A stretch of 64,000 bases of DNA from DASWJZ01 sp963739005 (GTDB taxonomy: Bacteria > Pseudomonadota > Alphaproteobacteria > Rhizobiales > Afifellaceae): contig CAVTYQ010000002.1 in the NCBI GenBank assembly GCA_963739005.1, forward strand, positions 992,001 through 1,056,000, in the 5' to 3' direction. The notes below the pieces were generated by a model, which searched no databases, was not told the DNA's origin, and saw only the letters and a program-made list of their open reading frames with translations. The position numbers and the translations under genes were made by a program. The first letter of the stretch is position 1. Each line of letters starts with the position of its first letter. This document shows positions 8,481 to 18,183 of the stretch, one piece after another.

Positions 8481-10647
8481 ATGGAATGGGAAACCCTCGA
8501 CGGCGGCGCCTATTCGGACATCGAAGGCATGGACCCGAACGCGGAGTGGCTGCTCGGCGAAGGTCGCGCTGCTCTTACCCGCGGCTCGGACGAAGCACTG
8601 ATCCCCTTCATTCTGACCTTGGTCCGCGATGAGGCGCTGAGCTTCTTCGATCCGGCCATCTTGCGCGACGACGACCCGGATCCGATCACGTTGCTGATGC
8701 CGTGGCTCTATCGAAATCGGGAACCGAAGCCTGGGGATCATGTCGGCGCCTTCGCGACAAAGGCGTTCTTCGACCGGCTCGAAAAGGACGACAGCGGCGC
8801 ATACAAGACATTCCGCGAGGCGAAGAAGCGGATCGAGCTGAGCCTGCCCTTAAATCTGCAGTCCCTACCGACAAAAGGGTCTGTCAAACCTGCCGACCCG
8901 CCGGTTTGGCGCCCCAAAGGCGGGTGGCCGCAAGGCACGGTCATCGTCGGCGTGATCGATGACGGGATCGCGTTCGCGCATGAGCGCTTCCGCACTGACG
9001 ACGGGAAAGCCCGCGTGCAGTTCTTCTGGCGGCAGGACGGTCAATACGACGCGAATGGGTCGACGGTCGATTTCGGAAGCGAAATGTGGAAGGCGAGCAG
9101 CGGGTCGAGAAAGGGCATCGATGAGCTCCTCGCGGAGTGCAACGACGCCGGGCTGGTCGACGAGGAGAAGCTTTATCGCAAGGCACAGTTGGTCGATTTT
9201 TCACTGCCCGAGCATAAGGCCGCGGCCTGGAATCTCGCGCACGGCACACACGTGCTCGACGTCGCTGCGGGCTACGATTCGGCGAACGCTCCCGAAAACG
9301 TGCCGATCATCGCCGTGCAGCTTCCTGTCGCCACCACCGCGGACACCTCGGGCGCGGGCCTGGGTTTCTACGTGAAAGCCGCCGTCGACTACATCCTGGA
9401 CCGCGCCGAACGGCTCGCAGGACCCGGCAATCCGCCGCTCCCGGTGGTGATCAATTTCAGCTACGGCACGATTGCGGGTCCGCACGACGGCACGTCCGGG
9501 GTGGAAACATCGATCGACAAGTCGATCACCGATCGGAACGCTCCGCTGAGCCTGATTCTACCGGCCGGCAACACGCATCTCTCGCGCTGCCACGCGTCGA
9601 TGACGTTTGCGCGGCCAAATGAGAGGACCACGCTCCACTGGCATGTCCTGCCGGACGACCTGACCCCGACCCAAATGCAGATCTGGATGCCTTGGGACGG
9701 GGAAGTCGCCCCGAAGGCGAGCCGCGCGACGATCCGTGTGGAGACGCCGTGGGGCCTGCTAAGCGCTGCGCTTGGCGAGCAACACGGGCATGGGATCAGG
9801 CTTCGGGACGACGACGGAAAAGTCGTTGCAGTGGCGCACTACTGCTTTGCGCCATGCCCGACAGAGAGAGGCGTGTTCATTATCTCGATGCGCTCGACGG
9901 CGCGGCTTCACCCGCCCGAGGCACCGCTTTACGACACGCCGACCGCGCCTTCCGGTGTCTGGAAAGTCCACGTCAGCAACGTGTCACTTACGCACGACCA
10001 GACGGTCGAAGCCTGGATCCAGCGCGACGACGTCATCTACGGCTATCCGCGTCGCGGCCGCCAATCCTATTTCGAGGCGGGCTGCTACGTTCGCTTCAAT
10101 CCTGTCTCCGGCGACCTTGTAAAGTGGGACCACGAAGAGAACGACGAGAACATCAAGGAAGGCCTCGAGGTCCCGCAATGCCACATCAAAAGGCGCGGAC
10201 TGCTGAACGCGATCGCAACGGGTGAACACACGACCGTCGTCGGCGGCGTCTACGGCCAGGAGCTCAAAGTTGTGGAGTACCTCGTCCGGCGGTCCGATCA
10301 CCGCCACGCGCGGCGGAAACGTGAACCGGCTCGGCCCGGACGCGCTCGCGGTCAGCGACGATTCCAAGATACACCGCGGCGTCATTGCCGCCGGCTCGCG
10401 CAGCGGCTCCGCCGTCGCCATGAACGGAACCAGCGTCGCCGCGCCGCAGATCGCGCGGAAGGTCGCGCGCATGCTCGCCGACCCGACGAAGAGCGGCGAC
10501 CGTGACGCTGTCCGCCATGCCGCGGCCGTTGAAGAAGCCGCGCCGCGAGGAGGCCGCCCGCCGCTTCAGCCGGAAATCCGCACAGGCAAGGGCCGCATCT
10601 TAACGGCAAGGCCCGAACGGCCTGCCCGCCTCGACCCCGACTTCTAG
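8481..10647 (+). pseudogene. S8 subtilisin-family serine protease, interrupted by a +1 frameshift
   Basis: The frame from 8481 gives a subtilase with D160 in VGVIDDGIAF and H254 in NLAHGTHV, continuing in register to about 10280. The serine motif AMNGTSVAAPQ is encoded in the next frame, which ends at 10647. Removing one C near 10281 (TACCTCG to TACTCG) restores YSSGGP and a single protein of about 721 residues. As it stands, the first frame reads through arginine-rich out-of-frame sequence to 10505 and lacks the catalytic serine. A single-base sequencing or assembly error is an alternative. There is no evident signal peptide. The roughly 150-residue N-terminal part before the protease domain is not recognised. 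The upstream neighbour is the haloperoxidase-like gene. Confidence 0.82.
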
Positions 10648-10660
10648 CGCTCAAAGAAGC

Positions 10661-10698
10661 CCCAAAAAGCGAGGAGGCGGCGCGGCGGCCGCCTCCTC
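10661..10698 (-). terminator. Rho-independent terminator
   Basis: An 11-bp perfect stem (10671-10681 with 10688-10698, arm GAGGAGGCGGC) is followed on the minus strand by GCTTTTT. It lies 22 bp past the stop of the small minus-strand gene at 10720 and between convergent genes, so it terminates that transcript and possibly impedes the subtilase message. Confidence 0.8.
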
Positions 10699-10719
10699 CA
10701 TCTTGAATTCGTCTGCGGC

Positions 10720-10854
10720 CTAGACGATCAAGACAGCGGCGACCATCACGACGGCGCAAACGAGAAGAGCGAGCGCTTCCTGAAGAGTGACGCGCGAGTC
10801 GAGCTGCTTCTCTTTCCAGACACGGTCGGCGGCGCTTTCGCGGGGCTTTGACAT
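10720..10854 (-). CDS. Small single-pass membrane protein (44 aa), unknown function
   Basis: A 44-residue product with a charged N-terminal half (MSKPRESAADRVWKEKQ) and a C-terminal hydrophobic helix (ALALLVCAVVMVAAVLIV). The Shine-Dalgarno GGGAGGGCG is well spaced from the ATG at 10854, and a good terminator follows the stop. These signals support a real gene despite its size. It is divergent from the Crp/Fnr gene. Nothing in the sequence suggests a specific function. Confidence 0.65.
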   Translation of the reverse strand: MSKPRESAADRVWKEKQLDSRVTLQEALALLVCAVVMVAAVLIV

Positions 10855-10992
10855 TTCGCGCCCTCCCATCGAGCATCGAGAGCGGCAATATCGGTGCGAC
10901 GGGCTGGCGGGTCTGTAGGAAAGGCCACAGAGAGCGCAGCAGCCGTCCGTCGGGGCAAAAAAGCGGGCGATCGGCCCGGGGCGAGGCTTCAG

Positions 10993-11670
10993 ATGGCCAA
11001 TCCAGGCTCGTTTCTTTCGCAGCTCGATCCCGCCGACCGGGCCGCGCTTGAGCAGCGATGGCTCTCTCACCGCTACAATCGCAAGGAAACCGTCATCACC
11101 CAGGACGATGAGGGTTGCGATGTTTTTCTTCTGCTTGAGGGTCGCGCCCGGGTGACGATCTATTCGGCCGAAGGCCGGGTCGTGGCCTACCGCGATATCG
11201 CGCCGGGCGATATTTTCGGGGAGCTTTCTGCGATCGACGGCGAAGTGAGGTCGGCCAGCGTGGTGGCGCTTGAGCCAACGCAGGTCGCACGCCTGTCGGC
11301 GGCCGCGTTTCGCGAGATCGTCAGCACCCGCGCGTCCTTCGCCTGGGCCCTGCTCCGCCACCTTTCCATGCAAATGCGGCGCCTAACCGAGCGGGTTTAT
11401 GAGTTCAGCACACTCGTGGTCCGACAGCGGCTGGTCCGGGAGCTCCTGCGCCGTGCCGACACGCGCGAGCAGCCGGACGCCGAACTGAAAATCGACCCCG
11501 CACCCACGCATTTCGACCTCGCCGCGAGCATCAGCACTCATCGCGAGGCCATCTCGCGCGAGATGAGCAGCCTTGCCAAAAGAGGTCTGATCAAGAGGCG
11601 GGGCAAAGCCCTTCTTCTACTCGACGTTGGTGGTCTCCGTGCGCTGGGGGCAGGAGAGGACGCAAAGTAG
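10993..11670 (+). CDS. Crp/Fnr family transcriptional regulator
   Basis: A 225-residue regulator. Residues about 10-120 are a cyclic-nucleotide-binding-like beta-barrel (ITQDDEGCDVFLLLEGRARV, DIAPGDIFGELSAIDG). The GELSA segment resembles the phosphate-binding cassette of CRP, though the ensuing Arg-Ser pair is RSAS. The C-terminal winged helix includes HFDLAASISTHREAISREMS. There is no N-terminal cysteine cluster, so it is CRP-like and not an iron-sulphur FNR. The frame is open upstream to 10894, but MANPGSF at 10993 aligns better with family starts. It may sense cAMP from the cyclase at 5459; this is inference from proximity. Confidence 0.88.
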   Translation: MANPGSFLSQLDPADRAALEQRWLSHRYNRKETVITQDDEGCDVFLLLEGRARVTIYSAEGRVVAYRDIAPGDIFGELSAIDGEVRSASVVALEPTQVARLSAAAFREIVSTRASFAWALLRHLSMQMRRLTERVYEFSTLVVRQRLVRELLRRADTREQPDAELKIDPAPTHFDLAASISTHREAISREMSSLAKRGLIKRRGKALLLLDVGGLRALGAGEDAK

Positions 11671-11873
11671 AAGTTTATTGATGCCAACCCAGGCGTGGCA
11701 CGGATTCCATCGCGCCGGCTCCCGCGACGGTCGGCCGACCACCAGCCAGTGCTCATTGACGCGTAGTCGGGATGATTGCCGCGTCGCGCGAGCGGTCGGG
11801 TTGTTGACGCGTGCCGCCGCGCACCACTAAGGACCCGGGCTGTGCTTTCCTATTCACCCAGTTGGCAGGTGCG

Positions 11874-14154
11874 TTGACCATCCAACAGCAGAGATTATTG
11901 CGCGGCGAGGGGCGATTCGCCGACGATCTCAAGCTCGATCGCCGTCTCGTCGGCGTCTTCGTCCGCGCCGAATACGCCCACGCCCGCATCCGCCGTGTCG
12001 CCGTTGAGGCGGCGCTTGCAAGCGACGGCGGCGTCGCCGTCCTGACCGCCAAAGACATCGCGGAGGCCGGCGTCGGCAACGTCTCGCGGCCGCGCCCGCT
12101 CGCCGGCCGCGACTGCCGACCGCTGATCGTACCGCACCGGCCGGCGCTCGCTGGCGACCGGGTCATGCACGTCGGCGAACCGATCGCCCTCGTCGTCGCC
12201 GAGACGCTCGCGGCGGCACGTGACGCAGCCGATCTCGTGACGGTCGACTACGAGCCGCTGCCGGCCGTCGTCGAGGCAAGCGTGGCTTTGGCGGCAGGCG
12301 CCCCGCAGCTCTGGCCGGAAGCGCCGGGAAATCTCGCGATCGACTGGGCCGGCCCGCCGACGGTCAGCGAGAACGGGAGCGAAGTGGATCAGATCATCGC
12401 GGAAGCTCCCCACACGGTTCGCATCCGCGCGCTCAACCAGCGGATCGCGGGCGCCCCGCTCGAGACGCGCGGCGCGACGGCGGTGTTCGAAGGCGGCCGC
12501 TTCACGCTCCACGCGCCGTCGCAAAGCGCGCACGCCTTGAAGGCGCAGATGTGCGCTATCCTCGGCGTGCCTCCCGGCGAGCTTCGCGTCCTTTCCGGCG
12601 ATGTCGGCGGCGCATTCGGGCTGAAGACGGCGGCTTATCCGGAATATGCGGCGCTGCTCGTCGCCGCGAAGAAGCTCGGACGTCCCGTGCACTGGATGGC
12701 GACCCGATCGGAAGCCTTCCTGAGCGACAACCAGGCTCGCGACCAGGTGAGCGACGCAACGCTCGCCTTCGACGGCGAGGGACGGTTCCTGGCGCTGCGG
12801 ATCGCGGCGACTGTCAATCTCGGCGCTTACGTCGCGGCGGCGGGCGCCGGGATCGCGACGGAGAATTTCGCCAACTGTTTTCCGGGAATGTACGACATCC
12901 GGCACGTCTTCGTCGGCGTGCGTCTCGCCTTCACCAACACGCTGCCGACGGGTCCTTACCGCGGCGCCGGGCGGCCGGAGGCCAACTACGTGATGGAGCG
13001 GCTCGTCGACGCGGCGGCGCGCAAGCTCGAAATCGACCCTGTCGCGCTTCGCCGCCGCAATCTGGTCCGGGCGGAGGCGATGCCTTATCGCTCCGCGATC
13101 GGCAATGACTATGACAGCGGCGATTTCGCCGGCGCGCTCGCGGCAGCGGTCGATATCGCGGACCGGGCCGGCTTTGCCGCTCGCCGTGCCGATGCCGCGC
13201 AAAGGGGCAAGCTTCGCGGCCTCGGAGTTTCCTGCTTTCTCGAGCATGCCGGCGGCGGCGATGAAGGCGTGGTTCTGACGGTCGCGGACGGGCGCGTTGT
13301 CGCGCGGCTCGGCGTCCACCCCGCCGGTCAGGGACACGCCACCGTCTTCGGCGACCTTACGGCCGAACGGCTCGACATCGCCGCAGAGCGCGTCGTCATC
13401 GAACAGGGGGATTCGGATCTGCCCATCCGTGGACGGCCTGCTGTCGGGTCGCGGTCCTCGAACGCGGTCGGCGCGGCAATCGTGGAAGGCGCGAAGCAGC
13501 TGGTCGCCAAGGGCTCTGATCTCGCAGCGGGCCTCTTCGGCGTCGACGCCGCCACCGTCGTCTATCGCGATGGGTATTTCGAGGTGGCGAACACCAATCA
13601 CCGCCTGTCGCTCTTCGATCTCGCCGACCGCCTTGCGCAAAAAGGCGCGAACGAAACGCTGACGATCGTCGCGCAGGCCGAACTCGCGCACCACCTATCC
13701 GAACGGCTGCCACATCGCCGAAGTGGAGATCGACCCGGAAACCGGCAAGGTCGCGCTCGTCCGCTACGCGGCGGTCGACGATTGCGGCACGGTCCTGAAC
13801 GAGACGCTCGCGGAAGCGCAGGTCATTGGCGGCGCAGCACAGGGCGTTGGCCAGGCCCTCATGGAATTGATCGCCTACGACGAAGACGGCCAGCTCATCA
13901 CCGGCACGTTTCTCGACTATGCGATGCCGCGCGCCTATGACCTGCCCTTCGTCACAGCGGCCTTTCGCCCGGTGCCGAGCCGGACCAACCCGCTCGGCGT
14001 GAAGGGCGTGGGCGAGGCCGGGACGACGGCCGCCATTGCCGCCGTGATGAATGCGGTCGCCGACGCGATCCCGGGCGGGCGCGGCGCCGACATCGACATG
14101 CCGGCCACGGCGGAGAAGGTCTGGCGGGCCCGCCGGGACGTCCGGTTGCCCTGA
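11874..14154 (+). pseudogene. Xanthine dehydrogenase/CoxL-family molybdopterin large subunit, interrupted by a +1 frameshift
   Basis: The first frame encodes the aldehyde oxidase/xanthine dehydrogenase a/b hammerhead domain (GRFADDLKLDRRLVGVFVRA) and molybdopterin-binding domain (SGDVGGAFGLK, PYRGAGRPEANYVMERL). Near 13691 the homology moves to the next frame, which continues TYPNGCHIAEVEIDPETG and holds the catalytic glutamate in GVKGVGEAG. Deleting one C at 13691-13692 restores about 760 residues. The start is uncertain: TTG at 11874 (MTIQQQ) or GTG at 11811. No small 2Fe-2S or FAD subunit genes lie beside it, unusual for this family. It ends 5 bp before an amidohydrolase, so both may have served one aromatic pathway. 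A sequencing error cannot be excluded. Confidence 0.82.
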
Positions 14155-14159
14155 CGCAA

Positions 14160-15137
14160 ATGGGAGATCGCGCATTGCCGCTTCAATCCGGGGAACCGAT
14201 CATCGCCGTCGAGGAGCACTATTGGGACGCCGAGCTCGCGGCGACGTTCCCGCCCGGCCGCCGCGGCGCCGAGCGGCTTGAAGCGAAGCTTCGCGACTTC
14301 GGCGCAGCGCGAATCAAGGCGATGGGCGAAGCCGGTATCGACATGCAGATCCTCTCGCACGGTTCGCCCTCGACGCAGGTCCTCCCCGCGGATGTGGCGG
14401 TCGCTCTCTCGCGGCGCGTCAACGACCGCCTTCATACGGCGATTGAGGCGTTCCCTGAACGGCTGGCTGGCTTTGCGGCGCTGCCGACCGCCGATCCCAC
14501 CGCAGCGGCAGACGAGCTTGAGCGAACCGTCACCCGCCTTGGCTTCAAAGGCGCGATGATCCACGGCCTCGCCAACGGCTTGTTCCTCGACCACCAGCGG
14601 TTCTGGCCGATCTTCGAGCGCGCCGAGCGGCTCGGCGTGCCGATCTACATGCACCCCTCGGTGCCGCATCCAGCGGTCGTCGACGCCTACTACAAGGAAT
14701 ATGTCGACGCCTTCCCGACGGTCGTCCGCGCCGCCTGGGGCTTCACTGTCGAGACGGCGACGCAGGCGCTTCGGCTCGTGCTGAGCGGCCTTTTCGAGGC
14801 TTATCCCCGGCTCACGATCGTCCTCGGCCATCTCGGCGAGACGCTTCCCTTTCTTCTTTGGCGGATCGACGAGGCGCTTGCGCGACCCGGCCAGAAGACG
14901 ATCCGTTTCCGCGAAATCTTCAGCCAAGGTTTCTACGTCACCACGAGCGGGTTCTTCTCGACGCCGGCGCTCAACTGCTGCATCGAGGAGATGGGCGCGG
15001 AGCGCGTGCTCTTCGCCGTCGACTATCCCTATATCGAGAACGCCTCGGGCGCCGCCTGGCTTCGCGAAACCCCGATTGCCGAGGCCGACCGCGCGAAGAT
15101 CGCCGGCGGTAACGCCAAGCGCCTCTTTCGGCTATGA
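14160..15137 (+). CDS. Amidohydrolase 2 family protein, decarboxylase type
   Basis: A 325-residue TIM-barrel metal enzyme of the ACMSD / gamma-resorcylate decarboxylase group. The N-terminal metal pair is in AVEEHYW (E18-x-H20), followed by H in IYMHPSVPHP, H in VLGHLGETLPF and the catalytic/metal aspartate in FAVDYPYIE. The C-terminus GGNAKRLFRL is typical. Relatives decarboxylate or carboxylate hydroxybenzoates non-oxidatively; the substrate here is not determined. It starts 5 bp after the molybdenum hydroxylase stop, so it is translationally linked to that gene. A GntR regulator and a NitT/TauT-type importer follow. Confidence 0.85.
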   Translation: MGDRALPLQSGEPIIAVEEHYWDAELAATFPPGRRGAERLEAKLRDFGAARIKAMGEAGIDMQILSHGSPSTQVLPADVAVALSRRVNDRLHTAIEAFPERLAGFAALPTADPTAAADELERTVTRLGFKGAMIHGLANGLFLDHQRFWPIFERAERLGVPIYMHPSVPHPAVVDAYYKEYVDAFPTVVRAAWGFTVETATQALRLVLSGLFEAYPRLTIVLGHLGETLPFLLWRIDEALARPGQKTIRFREIFSQGFYVTTSGFFSTPALNCCIEEMGAERVLFAVDYPYIENASGAAWLRETPIAEADRAKIAGGNAKRLFRL

Positions 15138-15164
15138 ATGGCCTACAGGTCACGTTGACGGCTC

Positions 15165-15181
15165 TTGGCTTTGATAGCCAA
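15165..15181. promoter_or_regulatory. Possible operator upstream of the GntR gene
   Basis: An inverted repeat TTGGCT-N5-AGCCAA lies 32 bp before the GntR start, just after a TTGACG hexamer at 15155-15160 that could be a -35 element. It is short, so it is only a candidate autoregulatory site. Confidence 0.35.
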
Positions 15182-15213
15182 ATCAGGGCAGACGATCCGA
15201 CACAGCATTCACC

Positions 15214-15957
15214 ATGCATGACAGCCACGAAGACAGACCGATGACGACGCTTGCAGCGGCCGGCGTGGAAATCCCCGCCGTGCAGAGATTTGCGGCGCCG
15301 CTTCGCCGCGACGTCGTCGATGCTTTGCGCAAGGCGATCATCGACGGGCGCCTAGCGCCCGGAGTGCGCCTGATCGAGCGCCAGCTGATCGACATGACCG
15401 GCGTCTCGCGGACCGTGATCCGCGAGGCGCTCAGGCAGCTTGAGTCGGAAGCGATCATCGAGACGATCCCAAACAAGGGGCCGATCGTCCGGCGGCTGAC
15501 ACGGGCGGAGGCGGAGGACCTCTATCGCATCCGCGCCGTGCTCGAGGGGCTTGCGGCCCGCATGTTCGTCGCGAACGCCAAGCCTGCGGATCTCGTCGCG
15601 CTGAAGCAGGCGCTCGATCGAACGATGGCCGCCTACAGGGACGACAAACCCGACGTCATCCTCGCCGTGAAGAACGAGTTCTACAACATCCTATTCGCCG
15701 GCGCGGGCAGCGAGACCTTGTCGTCGATGATCGCGACGCTCTACGCGCGAATCTGGCGCTGGCGCGCACTCGGACTCGGGCATCCGAAGCGCTCGCCGAG
15801 CCGATCGAAGCAAAGCATCGCGGCTCTCCGCGCGCTCTGTCAGGCGTTGAAGGAGCGAAACGCCGAGGCTGCCGAAAATATCGCGCGGCAGGAAGCGATG
15901 AACGCGTGCGCGGAGATCATGCGCATCTTCGACGAGACCGCCGCGGAGACTTCCTAG
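15214..15957 (+). CDS. GntR family regulator (FadR/FCD subfamily)
   Basis: A 247-residue regulator with an N-terminal winged helix (DVVDALRKAIIDGRLAPG, SRTVIREALRQLESEAII) and an all-helical FCD effector domain (EAEDLYRIRAVLEGLAARM). Two starts are possible: ATG 15214 or ATG 15241 (MTTLAAA); neither has a strong Shine-Dalgarno. It lies between the amidohydrolase and the NitT/TauT-type transporter, so it probably controls one or both. FCD regulators usually bind small carboxylic acids with a metal. Confidence 0.88.
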   Translation: MHDSHEDRPMTTLAAAGVEIPAVQRFAAPLRRDVVDALRKAIIDGRLAPGVRLIERQLIDMTGVSRTVIREALRQLESEAIIETIPNKGPIVRRLTRAEAEDLYRIRAVLEGLAARMFVANAKPADLVALKQALDRTMAAYRDDKPDVILAVKNEFYNILFAGAGSETLSSMIATLYARIWRWRALGLGHPKRSPSRSKQSIAALRALCQALKERNAEAAENIARQEAMNACAEIMRIFDETAAETS

Positions 15958-16301
15958 ACGGCTAATCAGAGGAAATACCTGGGCTCGCGGCATCTCTGCT
16001 GCGGGCAACCAGCGCCATTGACCTCGCTCATCCGGCTGTCCTACGGTATTACGGGATGGAGGAAACGCGACAAGCATGAAATCCGCCGCGATCGTGACCG
16101 GACGAAGCAGAGGGCGTAGCGGGTGCCGAACGCACGCCTTCGTGCGCGCCGCGGCCTTCGGTTCGCATCGCTTCGCTCGTGAGAAGGACGCATCGTCGTC
16201 GGCAAGCAGCACGCAGCGGGTCGCTCAATGCAAGCGAGCGAACCGATCACGCAGCGCGTTGGTCCAAGTGACGCAAAGATGATAAGGAACAGGCTGGCGA
16301 A
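15958..16301. other. Intergenic region, no gene recognised
   Basis: These 344 bp between the GntR gene and the ABC ATPase hold no ORF with recognisable homology on either strand. A short hairpin, CGCACG-CCTT-CGTGCG, lies near 16133. The promoter of the transporter operon is presumably here, but I cannot place it. Confidence 0.5.
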
Positions 16302-17240
16302 ATGACCGTAGTGCGCCAACACAACAAGCGCGCTTCAAGCGCAGGTGAGAGATCGGGGAGGACGACGAGCGTAGTGGATTTCGCAAGCTCCAAGCGGTCG
16401 GGCGCGGCAGCGGAGTCCTCGGCGCTCACGCCGGCCGATGCTCGACCGGTCATCGTGTCGGAGGGCGTGACGGTCGGCTACGAGCTGCATCGCGAGCGCA
16501 AGAGACTGACTGCGCTCCGCGACATCAGCCTGACCGTGAACCGCGGCGAGTTCGTTGTCCTCGTCGGCCCCTCCGGATGCGGCAAGACCAGCCTGATCAA
16601 CGCCATCTCCGGCCTGATCAAGCCGTGGGAGGGCACGATCACGGTGAACGGGCGTCCGGTCTTGGGCCCCGGCCCAGACCGCGCGATGGTCTTCCAGGAC
16701 TACGCGCTGATGCCCTGGCGGAGTGTCGAATCGAACGTCCGCATGCCCTTCGAATTCCAGAAGCTGGGCCTCTCGAAAGAGGAAATGAGCGAGCGCGTCC
16801 GCCGCTATATCGAGCTTGTCGGACTGACCGGTTTCGAGAAATCCTACCCCTACGAGCTCTCCGGCGGGATGAAGCAGCGCGTCGGCATTGCGCGCGCGCT
16901 TGTCGGCGAGCCCGACATCCTGCTTGCCGACGAGCCCTTCGCCGCGATCGACGCGATGACGCGCGAGGCCATGCAGAGCGAGCTTGAGCGGATCGTCTCG
17001 AAGACGCGACAGACGGTGGTCTTCATCACTCATTCGATCGACGAAGCGATCACGCTCGCCGATCGCGTCGTCGTCATCTCCTTCCGCCCCGGCCGCATCA
17101 AGGAAGTGGTCGACGTTAACCTGCCGCGTCCCCGCTTCGACTGCGATCTGAAGACGCTTCCGGAATACGGCGAACTGCACGATCACATCTGGCGGCTGGT
17201 GAAGGACGAAGCGCTGCAAGCCGCGCGCGGAGCGAAATGA
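16302..17240 (+). CDS. NitT/TauT family ABC transporter ATP-binding protein
   Basis: A 312-residue ATPase of the SsuB/TauB type. Walker A is GPSGCGKTS, the Q-loop is VFQDYALMPW, the signature is LSGGMKQRVGIARAL and Walker B is ILLADEPFAAID, followed by the H-loop in FITHSID. The first 45 residues are an extra low-complexity N-terminus, so a later start is possible. The stop overlaps the permease start (ATGA). It energises import of a sulfonate-, nitrate- or aromatic-like substrate; the ligand is unknown. Confidence 0.9.
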   Translation: MTVVRQHNKRASSAGERSGRTTSVVDFASSKRSGAAAESSALTPADARPVIVSEGVTVGYELHRERKRLTALRDISLTVNRGEFVVLVGPSGCGKTSLINAISGLIKPWEGTITVNGRPVLGPGPDRAMVFQDYALMPWRSVESNVRMPFEFQKLGLSKEEMSERVRRYIELVGLTGFEKSYPYELSGGMKQRVGIARALVGEPDILLADEPFAAIDAMTREAMQSELERIVSKTRQTVVFITHSIDEAITLADRVVVISFRPGRIKEVVDVNLPRPRFDCDLKTLPEYGELHDHIWRLVKDEALQAARGAK

Positions 17241-18124
17241 TGAGCACGTTCGAGCAAAGCGGAGATGCGCCTCTCGGCGGACCCGGCGAGTCCGGCCGCA
17301 TCGAGGACACCGAGTGGACGATGGGCGAAGTCTGGAAGCGCTACGGCTCCTGGCTCATCACCGTTGTGAACCTCACGATTTTCTTCTGCCTGTGGGAGGC
17401 CTTTGCGCGCTCGGGCGCCGTCAGCCCGCTGTTCCTGCCGACGGCGTCCGGGATGTTCAAGGCGCTCTGGGTCGGTTTGACGACCACGGCGCCGCCGGGC
17501 GCGGTGATCTCCGGCTCAATCCGCGATCACCTGTTCTACAGCCTGACGAATCTCGGGATCGGGCTCTTCATCGCCTGCGTCGTCGGCATTCCGGCCGGGC
17601 TCCTGATGGGCGGCAACAGGTGGGTCGAGCGGATCCTGAGCCCCTATGTCTGGGCGCTCGCCTCGCTACCGCGCATCGCGCTTGTGCCGCTGTTCATCCT
17701 CTTCCTCGGCTTCACGGTGAAGATGCAGATCACCATCATCGTGCTCTCCGCGGTGTTCCCGATCATCATCAACGCCTGGGCCGGCGTGAAGACGACGGAG
17801 AAATCGCTGCTCTCCGCCGCGAAGGTGTTCGGCGCGAGCCGGCGCGAACTCTACACGAAGGTCGTCCTCCCCTACACGCTCCCCTTCATCATCGCCGGCA
17901 TCCAGCAGGGCATCGGCCGCGGCCTGATCGGCGTCATCATCGCCGAGATATTCGGCGGATCGCACGGGCTCGGCTATCTCGTGAACCGCTCGGCCGACAC
18001 CTTCAATTCCGCGCTGATGTACGCGGTGCTGTTCCTGCTGGTGGTCGTATCGCTGACGCTGATCCAGCTCACGCGCTGGTTGGAGGCCTACGTCGCCCCA
18101 TGGCGGCGAATCGACAGGCTGTGA
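17237..18124 (+). CDS. NitT/TauT family ABC transporter permease
   Basis: A 295-residue inner-membrane permease of the SsuC/TauC type with about six hydrophobic helices. The coupling (EAA) region reads VKTTEKSLLSAAKVFGASRR before VVLPYTLPFIIAGIQQGIG. It overlaps the ATPase gene by 4 bp and is followed after 59 bp by the binding protein. The family usually dimerises to form the membrane channel. Confidence 0.9.
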   Translation: MMSTFEQSGDAPLGGPGESGRIEDTEWTMGEVWKRYGSWLITVVNLTIFFCLWEAFARSGAVSPLFLPTASGMFKALWVGLTTTAPPGAVISGSIRDHLFYSLTNLGIGLFIACVVGIPAGLLMGGNRWVERILSPYVWALASLPRIALVPLFILFLGFTVKMQITIIVLSAVFPIIINAWAGVKTTEKSLLSAAKVFGASRRELYTKVVLPYTLPFIIAGIQQGIGRGLIGVIIAEIFGGSHGLGYLVNRSADTFNSALMYAVLFLLVVVSLTLIQLTRWLEAYVAPWRRIDRL

Positions 18125-18183
18125 GGGAGCGCGCTTCCTGCCATGGCCTGGAACCAAGCAAATCCCAAAGGGAGGAAGAAACG

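Noticed and set aside
16133..16148. Short hairpin CGCACG-CCTT-CGTGCG in the intergenic region before the NitT/TauT-type operon
   Set aside because: A 6-bp stem in GC-rich DNA without a T-run or other signals is not enough to call a terminator or RNA element.
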